Source: Panagrolaimus kolymaensis (lineage: Eukaryota > Nematoda > Chromadorea > Rhabditida > Panagrolaimidae). From it: a stretch of 64,000 bases of DNA. Each line of letters starts with the position of its first letter. Positions within the stretch are counted from its first letter, which is position 1. The DNA is taken from contig JAJQJQ010000049.1 of the NCBI GenBank assembly GCA_028622995.1, positions 1,922,001 to 1,986,000 of the forward strand, in the 5' to 3' direction. The translations under genes and the position numbers were made by a program. Below are positions 1 to 9,243 of the stretch, one piece after another. The notes under the pieces are model-generated. The model ran no database searches and was not told the origin of the DNA. It saw nothing but the letters and a program-made list of their open reading frames with translations.

Positions 1-26
1 CTATGCCTTAAGAAAAAAAATCTTAC

Positions 27-364
27 GGTTGATTATATAATTTTGAATATTTTTGAAGCATTGGAATAGAATCAGCAATTTTAGCAATATTTACTTTTCC
101 TTTAGTTTTGGAAAGTTTATCTTTGCCATAAATTTGTAAATCTTTCATAAATTTAATATAATCCAAAGTTGTGAAATTTTCAACAGTGGCATCGACATCG
201 GCTTTTTTGGGATCAATTTTAGGGTTTTGTTGGTGGTTTTCTTCATTTTCGGATTCAGAGCTTGACTCGATAGTTTTACGATAATCAAGTTTAAAGTTGA
301 CAACTTTGGATGATGGTTTTTTAGCTGTTTTTGCAGCAGACGCAGAAGGTGGTTGACGAACCAT
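27..364 (-). CDS. Divergent eL22-like ribosomal protein, first exon, cut by the window edge
   Basis: The open frame starts with MVRQPPSAS and a short basic Ala/Lys/Pro-rich head, then VNFKLDY, an acidic Ser/Glu insertion (about residues 36-50), and a C-terminal part with FMKDLQIYGK, a K-rich turn and SIPMLQKYSKLY. The order of these blocks matches the first two-thirds of eL22 (basic head, one beta strand, a helix followed by a x-V-x-G-K turn, then the IPFSKRYLKY-like helix), but identity is low and the acidic insertion is not usual. After codon 112 there is a donor, CC|GTAAG (coding stops at 27), so the nominal stop at 23-25 lies in an intron and the conserved C-terminus should be outside the window. 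A TTTTTTAG about 20 bases upstream of the ATG could be a trans-splice acceptor. Family assignment is inference; a lineage-specific eL22 paralogue is my preferred reading, since true eL22 is strongly conserved. Confidence 0.42.
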
Positions 365-1102
365 TTTTGCGAAGTTATTTTATCTAAAAAATTGGCTTTT
401 AAAAAATGTAAAAAAAAGTTAAAATAAAATTTATAGGGGCTGAAAACAAGTGCAACGATATCAGAAAAAAAAGTTTCTAATTAAAACTCAAATAACAAAT
501 AAACTAAATATATTTTCCAAACTATCCAACCAAATTATTTTACTATTCTAACAAAAAATAGTTGATTACTACCCTTCGTAAGAGCTGTAAAAAAATGTGC
601 ACCATATAATTGGGTTAAATTTTTGTTTTTTGTTTTGTTTTTGTTTTTACATTTGTCCATCGCACAAAAAATTTTGATATTTTAAAAGGTGTTAAAGCAT
701 TTCTTCAAGGGATATATGGTTTTGATAAAGAAGATAGAGGGACAATAAAACCAAATAAATAAAACATTTTTATAGGTCATCGAAAAATGAAAAAAAAATC
801 AATGACTTTCATGAACCCTAAAATATTTTTGTTTTATGGTAAACAAAAAAAGGCATCATTTTGGGAGATAGCTTGCAAGAAAATTAAAAATTTAAATTAT
901 TTTGTTGTCGTTTGCTTGTAAAAATTATTAAATTTGCAAAAATAAAAACAGAGAAATAATTTTAAATTATTGCGAAAGCGTCGATGGCGAATCTATAAAG
1001 AAATCCATTTGTTTGTAAGAAAAATTACAATAAAATTTTTTATGAAACGACAAAAAAACGACAAACTTTTAATTTTGAGGTAAAATAGCAGAATTAATTA
1101 AT
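365..1102. other. Intergenic, AT-rich, no gene seen
   Basis: Lies upstream of the eL22-like gene and downstream of the channel gene. It is mostly A/T homopolymer runs with stops in every frame. I find no exon-like stretch, tRNA-like fold or repeat. Confidence 0.6.
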
Positions 1103-3625
1103 TTATTTATTATATTTGCTTATACTTCTTCGATAAAGATAATAAGACCAATACAAGAAATTAAAAATGGTAAAAGTTAATGGAAATAATAACCTTGAAA
1201 GTTTATCGATATTCAAAGCCATACGAGAAAGAACATGAGAAAATTCTTGATATTGAGTGGAAAGTTTGGAATTTGGTGCAACAGAAGCAGAACGTTGCCT
1301 CTCTTTTTTAGCTCGTTTTAGAGTTTCTTTATCCACTCCACTCGTGGAAGACGAGGTAGTGTCACCGCTGCGTAAAATATTATTTCCATTTTTCGAGGTT
1401 GGAACAATTTGAGGAGGAGGACCAACAGCTAAAAGCAAGGGAGATGATTCTCGATGATTTTGAGTTTTTCGTTGTGGTTGCTGATAAATTCGAGCTGGAA
1501 CATTATCATAAAATGATGTATTTATATTATTTTCTACTGGTGGCTCTGAAAAAAAAATTCGCACAAAAGACAATAGTCTTGCGCCTCAAAATAACTTTTT
1601 TTTTTTGCAGTTTGCTTACCTTCTGGTTCTTGCTCGTCATAAACTGCATCAAAATATGTGGATGTTGGAGGATTTAGCTCAGATCTTTCGTCGTCATCTG
1701 ATGAACTTGGAGCGCATTCGACATTTGAGAATTTCACTTTGCTATGGGAACCTAGACTTGGAGTGCTTAAATTTCTTGAACCTAAATAAAAGTTTTGAAA
1801 TCTTTTTTAACAATTTTTCTCGAAAATGTGTCTCGCCATAATTTTTTTAAATTACTTTTTTTTATAAAACTTACGTTTCCTCAAATTTTCAAAAAATATC
1901 GCTGCATTACTTCGCCGCCTCATTTTCATCATTTGTTCATAAGATTTTTGAAATGCTGATGAAATAATTGGAGAAGCCATAAATTTATCATTATCCTTTC
2001 GATCCTTATATTTAGTTGCAAGTTTTTCAAATTTTTCTGATTTTCTCATATAACTATTTACCATTGCAAATTCAATTAAGGCTCCAAAAACAAAAAGCAT
2101 GCAAGCAAAAAAATAAAAATCAATCGCCTAAAAAAATATATTTTTTATGAATTTCGATGGAAAAATAAATGTAAGCTTTTTATTACCTTTGCATAACTAA
2201 CTTGTGGTAGAGCAAAACGCATGCCATTACCCTAAAAAGCGGAAACAAAACAAAAAATAAAATTTATGACAAAATGCAAATTTACCAAAGAAGTAAGCGA
2301 AACGAGAGTCATAAAAGTCAATGTTACTCTGGCAGGAGAGGCTCGACGATCAATAAAGAAACTAGTCTGTAACAATTTTTTTGTGTTTGAGTTTTTTAAA
2401 TCTAGGGTAAATTTGCCTACCCAACTAACGATCACAATTCCACCCAATGGAATGTATGTTTGTAAAAGATTATGACCGAGTGAGCGCTCCAAATAAATAT
2501 CAGCACTCAAACAACTGAATTTTCCTAAAAAAAATATTAAAATAATATTTGACTAATTTTTTTTTTCTACGCAATTTACCTTTATGCCTTTTAGTTGCAG
2601 TAACAGAATATTCATAAACTCCATCGCAATATGTTGCATTGGTTTGATATAAATTAAATTCAGGTAAAGCAATATTTTTGTTATGCGAAATTGGAGTTGT
2701 TGTAAACCAACGAATTTTTACATGTTCTTCGGTGAAGGAATAACTCAAAGCCTAAAATTTGGATTTACAAAAAAATAATTTCGTTTCATGAAAAAAAATA
2801 ATTACCTTCACTGTGCAAAGTTGATTATCCATAGGATAATCATGCAAATCCAAGGCACATGCCACGCTCAAAGTTGTTCTCAAAGAATACGCGATAGTTC
2901 CTTCTTCATCGACATACAAATTAAAATTAGGGACTGTAACATCATGAAATGCTGCGCTTCGAGCATTAGCAAAATATAAATCTGGAAGCCATATCTTTTT
3001 TCGATGTGCATCATCATTGATAGTCCATACACCACCCGAATGTCGCATAGTTGGATCATTCCATGATGTATAAAGATAAACATCCACATCAAAACTCTAT
3101 AAATAGCTTTTTTTTGATTGAAATTAATTTTTCTCCTTCTTTTTTGTCACAGTAAATGAAAAAAAATGTCAGTCATGAAGCAAAAAAAAGGAAATATAAA
3201 AAAATGCCAATGCAAAAAATTGAAGATATTTTTAGAAAATGATGAGTTTTAAAGTTTTTAACAAAATTTTGCTTCCAAAAAGTTTTAAAAGTTAATTTAC
3301 TTTTAGAGTCTCTGTCTGTTTTCCTGCCAGAAGAAACCCAAACTAAAATTTAATAGAAAATCGGGAAAAGGAAATGTGTTGGCGGCTTCCAAAATGCTTA
3401 AATTAAATTTTCCACACAAAAAAAAAAGTTTTAACTCACCATTTCACTTTCTTTAAATTTTCCTAGCGATTCTAAAAACATTCCAACATATATTTTTAAT
3501 GGCTTTTTATAATCCAATGGCGGACGACGCACATGATTTTTCAACATTTTATCCATATCTTCCCAAGGTGTTGAAGCCACAAAAGAGAAATAAAAAATAC
3601 CGAAAATTAAAAATAATTGCGCCAT
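1103..3625 (-). CDS. Cys-loop ligand-gated chloride channel subunit (GluCl-like)
   Basis: Nine exons: 3440-3625, 2806-3096, 2580-2751, 2421-2524, 2286-2366, 2187-2231, 1875-2127, 1620-1781, 1103-1545; total 1737 nt, 578 aa, all phases consistent. In order: hydrophobic signal peptide (MAQLFLIFGIFYF...); ligand-binding domain with WLPDLYFANA; the canonical Cys loop with 13 residues between the cysteines (CALDLHDYPMDNQLC); a second cysteine pair before M1 (TYCDG...KFSC) as in GluCl and glycine receptors; M1 ending SW; M1-M2 linker SFFIDRRASPAR; M2; M3 (ACMLFVFGALIEFAMVN); a Ser/Pro-rich M3-M4 loop of about 160 residues; M4 near the end. The Pro-Ala-Arg before M2 is the anion-selectivity signature. 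A 54-nt intron (2367-2420) without stops must be removed to restore VSW-SFF. Which agonist it binds cannot be told, so no gene symbol is given. Expected in the plasma membrane of neurons or muscle. Confidence 0.92.
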
Positions 3626-5444
3626 TGTTGTGGGTTGCTATATTTATTGAGGTATAAAATAAAAAAATAAAAAAACGGAATTATTACTCCTAGGCCATAT
3701 TAGACTGCATAAAAAAAATATCATTCATATATTTCCTGAAAAAAAATTCTATAAAGAAAATTAAATTCGAAAAATTATTTTGAAACCCGTAAAAAATGAG
3801 AAGAAATTTTTACAAAATAATGAAATTTAAACTCTAAAATATGAAAAACTTTTTCTTAATATTTTTTTCAAAATTCTTAATCAAAAAAAGTGCAGAGGAC
3901 GAAAGCAAAAAAAATAAAATTCTAAAAACATGAAAAAGCGAGCAATAAAAGAATGCTGTTTTTAACTTTTCTTATTTAAGATTTACTTTATTCTTCCCAA
4001 AAGAGTAATTTTAAAAGTTTTATATTTTTTTTCTTTTTCTTAAAGTAAAGGACTCCAGTAAGTTAAAAATAGACTCAAAAAAAGTTAGTAAAAGTAATTT
4101 AAATTTATGACTTTTGTTTTTTGTTTTTTTAGAGTTCGGGAGGTCAAAACAATAAAAAAAGAGAGTTTTTTTACAATTTGACGGCAGAGAAGAAAAAAAT
4201 ATTAGGGGCAAAAAATTGCATCCTCACTCACTTTTAATCGCAACAAAAAAAAAAGAAGCAAAAAGCAAAAAAAAATAATCATCGTCGTCGAAAATGGCGT
4301 CAGGCGTCGGAAAGCAATCTCAATCTTTCTTTTTTTATATTCTTGATGAGTGATTGATGCCTATCTTTTTTTTTTCTTAGCGAATTTTTCGCTTCACTCG
4401 CTAACATTCTTTTGCCACTTTAAAATATAAAAAAAAACGACGTCTTTTAAATTAATGCTTGCTTAATCGTTTACTCACTCACTCGCTTGCTTCTTTTTTT
4501 TTATTTTGCTTTAAAGAGTTAGCTAATTTTTAAGTTTTTTGTTGCGAAGAAAGCAATTGAAACTATCGTTTTTATTTATGATCGCTCATAATAAGTGACA
4601 AATTAATAATCATTTTGGTTTTTAATATAAAAAAAATAGAGCGGGCAAAACTTTTTAAACCAAAATAAGAACATTAAATTCAAATGAAATAAGTATATTC
4701 TTCCAAGAATTGAAAATAAAAATAAAAACAAATCACAGAGAAAAAATATAAATATCCCCAAAGCGATCATAATGTTTAGAGAAAAAAAAATGACTCGGAT
4801 GTTTTCCTTTTAACTTTTTCCCCATAAAAATTATTTTTTTAATAGATAAAAGCCGCTTTCTTTTCAAAAAAAATATTGAAAGATGTTTTTTTTATTGTCG
4901 ATTAGAGTATGTAACAAAAAAATGTCACTTTTCATGAAAACTACTCTTTTGAAGCCAAAGAAAGAAAAAAAACATACAAAATCGTCGTCGAAAAAAAATT
5001 TAATTTAAAAAGATTTTCGATTTATAAAACAAAACAACAAAAAATTAAAAAGCTAAAAAGTAAAATGAGCTTTTTGGCAGTTGCGTTTTTTTTCAAAGAT
5101 TGATTAATGACATTTTCTTTTTTTTCTTTTTTTCTTCTTCTAACTTTGATCTCATGCACTTTGTTTGGGTGGTGCTATTTTTTGTTTCAAATAAGAAAAA
5201 AGAAAAGCCAACGCAAAAAAAAGAAAAGAAAAAAATGTTAGAATAAAATTAAATTGTTTTTAAAAAAATGTAATTTGTTTCGATTTTGACCTCTAATTTT
5301 CAACCTTTCACGTAAAAAACTATTGTGTCTTTCTTTTAAAGTAAAAATTTCATTAACTTCTAAAAACATCCTCACACAATTAGAGTCTAAAAATTAAATT
5401 TTTTAAACATGTATGCAGTTAATGGAGGCTTTGTAATTAAAAGA
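3626..5444. other. Intergenic, AT-rich, upstream of the channel gene
   Basis: No coding exon found on either strand. The stretch contains scattered short motifs typical of nematode promoters (poly-A/T tracts, CGTCGTCG near 4285 and 4982) but nothing specific enough to name. It presumably contains the promoter of the channel gene, which reads leftwards from 3625. Confidence 0.55.
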
Positions 5445-5665
5445 TATTATGTAATAGATTGCGGGCTAATTTATGGTGTATACCATATATTTAGATGTTC
5501 TATAAAAATGAGGAGAAATTTTCATATTAAAACTTCAAAATGATGTAACTTTTGATCCAGGGCATCGGCGAGACCTAAGAAAAATACCATATATTCCCCA
5601 GAATCTCTACTTTATTATGCAAAAGAAAATTTATTTTTAAATGGAGTACGTTTTGAGTTTTCCAT
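5445..5665 (+). repeat. Left arm, outer part, of the 412-bp inverted repeat
   Basis: Reverse complement of 7422-7642. It starts TATTATGTAATAGATTGCGG and ends GAGTTTTCCAT. Immediately after it the insert begins with CACGACGTGAG. Confidence 0.9.
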
Positions 5666-5709
5666 CACGACGTGAGCAAGACCAACATTTTTAACGGGGA
5701 AAATGGTTG

Positions 5710-5747
5710 GCGCCAGCCACCGCTGCGAATGCTTCGGTGGCTGGCGC
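5710..5747. repeat. GC-rich perfect hairpin
   Basis: GCGCCAGCCACCG at 5710-5722 pairs fully with CGGTGGCTGGCGC at 5735-5747 around a 12-nt loop. Its GC content stands out in this AT-rich sequence. Confidence 0.9.
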
Positions 5748-6190
5748 GAACTGGGTTTACGTTGACCCAGGGCATCTCTTTTTCCACTTGTGGCCGGCTT
5801 TCTGCGTAGGTTTTCCATTCCATTTTTTTTCCTGCTTTCAGAATCGGGTTTCGGATAGTCGAATTAACAATATCCAGTCAAACAGTATAGTTAAAAAAAA
5901 AATTTCGTTATTCAAATCTTTCAAAATTGTGTCACCCGCTTTTTTCTCCGTTCCTGCTGTCTGCGTCCGTCCCCTCGCAGGGTGCTTGCACGCTTTGTTC
6001 AAAGATAAAACGAAAAAGCTTTCGAATGCTTACAAATTTTTTTAAAATAGAAACAAACGCTTATGAAAGTTGACAAATAACCATTTTCTTTATTTATTGA
6101 TATGGTTTTTGTATTTAATGCCTTAGGCACCCGACATGCCTGATCCACCCGATACAACCAAATACACCCGATATGCCAGATGCTTCCGAA

Positions 6191-6392
6191 TAAAAATTAT
6201 GATTCTTTCCATTTCTTTTTTAATTTTTTGTACTACGCTATTATTACCTATTGTATTGGCCCATGAAAAGTAATATATGGAAAATTTGCATAAAAAACAA
6301 TGATTTTTTCCATTTTTATTTTTATTTTTAGACTTCGCCATTTTTAGCTACCGTATTTTTTACCCAGGAAGAGTAACATATGGAATATTTTC
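6191..6392. repeat. Diverged tandem duplication, period about 101 bp
   Basis: Unit 1 (6191-6290) and unit 2 (6291-6392) share the order of blocks: TAAAAA..A.TGATT, TTTCCATTT, a T-rich run, ACT.CGC.AT, TACC.A..GTATT, a GAA-AGTAA-ATATGGAA block and a final TTTTGCATAA/TTTTCATAA. A third unit starts at 6393 (TAAAAATTATGAT) and fades. Confidence 0.65.
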
Positions 6393-6443
6393 ATAAAAAT
6401 TATGATAAATTTAAATATTAAGATATCCATGGATAGGGTTGTG

Positions 6444-6485
6444 AAGAGCTTTTATTGCTCTCGTAAGAGAGCAATTAAAGCTTTA
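6444..6485. repeat. 19-bp stem hairpin with GTAA loop
   Basis: The left side AAGAGCTTTTATTGCTCTC pairs with GAGAGCAATTAAAGCTTT across the loop GTAA, with one T-T mismatch and one G-U pair. It sits inside the 891-bp insert. Confidence 0.8.
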
Positions 6486-6556
6486 TTTTTCAAAAATTCA
6501 ATAAAAACAAGGAAATCATATAATGGAGAAATAAAAAAAATAAAAAGGAGGGAACT

Positions 6557-6747
6557 GGGTTCGATGTAACTCAATAAACGTTTGGAAATCTTTTTTTGGA
6601 TATAATAAAAGTTGTTAAGCATGAAGTCAATAAAAGTCTGGAAATCTTTTAAAACAATATTAAGTCAATAAACGTGGAGAAATCTTTTTTTTAAACCAAA
6701 GTAAATGTTTTTTGGAACACTCAGTTCAGCGGCGGCTTTAAAAAAAT
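6557..6747 (+). repeat. Left arm, inner part, of the 412-bp inverted repeat
   Basis: Reverse complement of 7231-7421. It starts GGGTTCGATGTAAC and ends GGCGGCTTTAAAAAAAT, after which the two arms diverge into the spacer. Confidence 0.9.
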
Positions 6748-7230
6748 TTTGAGAAAAAATAAAATACGATAAGAGAAACAGACAAGTAGTTTATTTTCTA
6801 GTAAAACTTCTTTACATAAATATTAGAATTTCTAATCATATTAACATTACGAAAGCACTTTTTTCAAGTTTTCAAAACTCTGATTTGTGCTTTTTTAAAA
6901 CCATCATTTATTTTTATGTGCTCAACTATAATAAATATTTAGATCATTGCCCCAAATTCAGTATTACTTATAAAAAATGATTTCAAATTGTTAAAAAAAA
7001 CTATGTACTTCTTTTTTTCTTCATCAACAATAGACAAAAAAAGAAGGAAAATTATTAGTTTTAAGAATAAACAAATTTTCATTGCCACCTTGCTTAACCT
7101 TAAAATCATAAACTGTTATAAAAGCTCTTAAAAATTTTTTAAAACAAATAGCTATAGATGAAAAGTTTAAATAAACAAATTAGGATAATTGTCGAATCAA
7201 AGAAATTTATTCTTAAAAATCAGAGACAAC

Positions 7231-7642
7231 ATTTTTTTAAAGCCGCCGCTGAACTGAGTGTTCCAAAAAACATTTACTTTGGTTTAAAAAAAAGATTTCT
7301 CCACGTTTATTGACTTAATATTGTTTTAAAAGATTTCCAGACTTTTATTGACTTCATGCTTAACAACTTTTATTATATCCAAAAAAAGATTTCCAAACGT
7401 TTATTGAGTTACATCGAACCCATGGAAAACTCAAAACGTACTCCATTTAAAAATAAATTTTCTTTTGCATAATAAAGTAGAGATTCTGGGGAATATATGG
7501 TATTTTTCTTAGGTCTCGCCGATGCCCTGGATCAAAAGTTACATCATTTTGAAGTTTTAATATGAAAATTTCTCCTCATTTTTATAGAACATCTAAATAT
7601 ATGGTATACACCATAAATTAGCCCGCAATCTATTACATAATA
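7231..7642 (-). repeat. Right arm of the 412-bp inverted repeat (intact)
   Basis: Contiguous copy matching both parts of the left arm in reverse complement. It shows the uninterrupted state of the arm. Confidence 0.9.
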
Positions 7643-8947
7643 CTGGATAAAAATCAAATTTTTATACTTAATGGGTGAATTTAGCCGAATTTTTGAAGTT
7701 AATGCAGGGTTTCAACTTCAATACGAAGAATTAGCATATCCTGGTCACTTTTTGAGAAAAAGCTTGACACCAATAATTTTTAAATATTTTTTAGAACTGA
7801 TTGGTAAAGAAAAATAAAAAACAAAAAAAATTTTGTGCAGCCCGATTTGAATCAGCTCACAGAACCTCTCTTAATCATAGAAAAGAAAAGTTGAAAATGA
7901 AGGAGAAGAACAAAAAACAATAATAGATTGATTTGCCGCAGCATTTTATAAACTAAAAAACTTTCCCAGGGGAATCAAAAAAAACCCTATTGAATGCTCA
8001 CAGTTAAAATTGCTTCAAATTTAAAAATTCTGTAGGTAAATAAAAAAACTTTTGAAAGTTAGGTTACTTTGTCTCAAAAAATTTAATATCATCAATTTTT
8101 GATAAATGTGTTTTGCTTCAAAGAGATGAGAGAAAACCAATTAAAAATCTGCTTCATATTAATTTATTATTAATTCAAGACATTGAAAATATAGATAGAA
8201 AATTGAGTTGTATCTAAAAAAATTACATAAGTTATTTTTTGAGTACATAACATAATAAAAAATTGTTATTAACTTCGAAAAGCCAAGAAAAAAAACTAAA
8301 TCAAAGAAACGCTGTTAAAAATGAATGAAACCCTCTCAATCAAAAAAAAAGTTAACAAAAAATTTATAATTTTCTTTATTTAATTTTTTTTATTATTGTT
8401 TAAAAATTTTGCATAAAATTTTCTTGTGAAATTCTCAAAAATGCTTTGGTTTACTAACTACAAAATAATAAAATACATGTGTGTGGTCTTTATGAATAAT
8501 ATTTATTGTTTTATAAATAAATATCATCAATTTATTAACTTTAAAAAATTAAAACGTTTGGCAATAAAAAAAGTGAACAGCAAAAAAATAAATATTATGC
8601 CTTTGAGAGAAAAAATTCGTACTTTTTTTTTATCATCGTTCAAAAAACAATTATAGGACATAAAAAATATTTTAAGTATTAAAATAAACTTTGAAATTCA
8701 AAATTTTATAAAATAATAGAAAAAATTGTAAAAAAAAAATTTTGGGCAGTTTTCTTTTTAGTCATCAATCAAGCAGCGAATAATAATAGAAATAGTAAGA
8801 AAAAAAGCAGAGCGTAATTATTATTAATAAAATATTATAAAAAATTTCTTTTAATTTTTTTGAGCGTTTTTGAAAATCATCGAAAATAAAATAGTAAATA
8901 AAGAAAATTTAAGTGAATAAAAATTAGACGTTTATGGTTATTTAATT
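7643..8947. other. Intergenic, AT-rich, downstream of the filamin gene
   Basis: No coding signal. It holds the 3' flank, and presumably the 3' UTR, of the filamin gene that stops at 8948. Open frames such as the one near 8426-8656 are low-complexity Lys/Asn/Phe translations and are not supported. Confidence 0.55.
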
Positions 8948-9243
8948 TTAATGAGGCCTTCTTCGAGGTTGAAGGGCTTGTGGAGGAGGAGGTCCATATG
9001 CTCCTGGATGAGCATGGGGTGGAGGAGGACCATAAAATCGTCGATTTCCTCCACTATGCGGCGGTGGTGGCCCATAACCCATTGGCGACATCATAGCTCC
9101 TGGTGGTGGAGGTCCCATCGGTGGAGGTCCAACCCATCCTGGTGGAACGAAAGGCGTTGCTGGCATTTGGGCTGGCGCCTCACCTGCTAAGAATCTTTTT
9201 AACTCTTCTTCCGTGTCAACTATCATGACGAAGAAGGGAGAAC
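8948..9243 (-). other. Last filamin exon with proline-rich tail
   Basis: Starts with GSPFFVMIVDTEEELKRF, closing the last filamin repeat, then about 70 residues of Gly-Pro-Pro-Pro-Pro repeats with Tyr, Met and His, ending RRRPH and TAA at 8948-8950. Such a tail could bind SH3, WW or profilin-type partners, and it replaces the clear terminal dimerisation repeat of vertebrate filamins. The function of the tail is inference. Confidence 0.8.

Larger units (their letters stand above)
5666..6556. other. 891-bp insert splitting the left arm of the foldback element
   Basis: Absent from the right arm, where the two arm parts meet as CCAT/GGGTTCG. The insert has no obvious target duplication or terminal inverted repeat. 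Its first 350 bp are clearly more GC-rich than the surroundings and include a 13-bp perfect hairpin (5710-5747). Its second half has a tandem pair of about 101-bp repeats (6191-6392) and a long hairpin (6444-6485). A short open frame (6123-6341, minus) has no family resemblance and I do not call it a gene. Confidence 0.7.
5445..7642. mobile_element. Foldback / long-TIR element with one arm split by an insert
   Basis: The right arm, 7231-7642 (412 bp), is the reverse complement of 5445-5665 (221 bp) joined to 6557-6747 (191 bp). The lengths sum exactly, and I found no mismatch in the stretches compared base by base, including poly-T run lengths. The spacer between arms is 6748-7230 (483 bp), with no coding capacity. 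The left arm is interrupted by an 891-bp segment, 5666-6556, that the right arm lacks. The outer ends read TATTATG...CATAATA, so a TA target duplication as made by Tc1/mariner-type elements is possible, but TA is palindromic and this is not proof. No transposase is present, so it would be non-autonomous. An alternative is a local inverted duplication not made by a transposon. Confidence 0.75.

Noticed and set aside
2367..2420. Reading the channel exon straight through this segment
   Set aside because: It is open, but it would insert 18 residues between M1 and the M1-M2 linker; removing it as a 54-nt intron restores the family pattern VSW-SFF.
6123..6341. 72-codon minus-strand frame in the foldback insert
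   Set aside because: It spans the tandem 101-bp repeats and is Lys/Asn-rich; better explained as repeat sequence.
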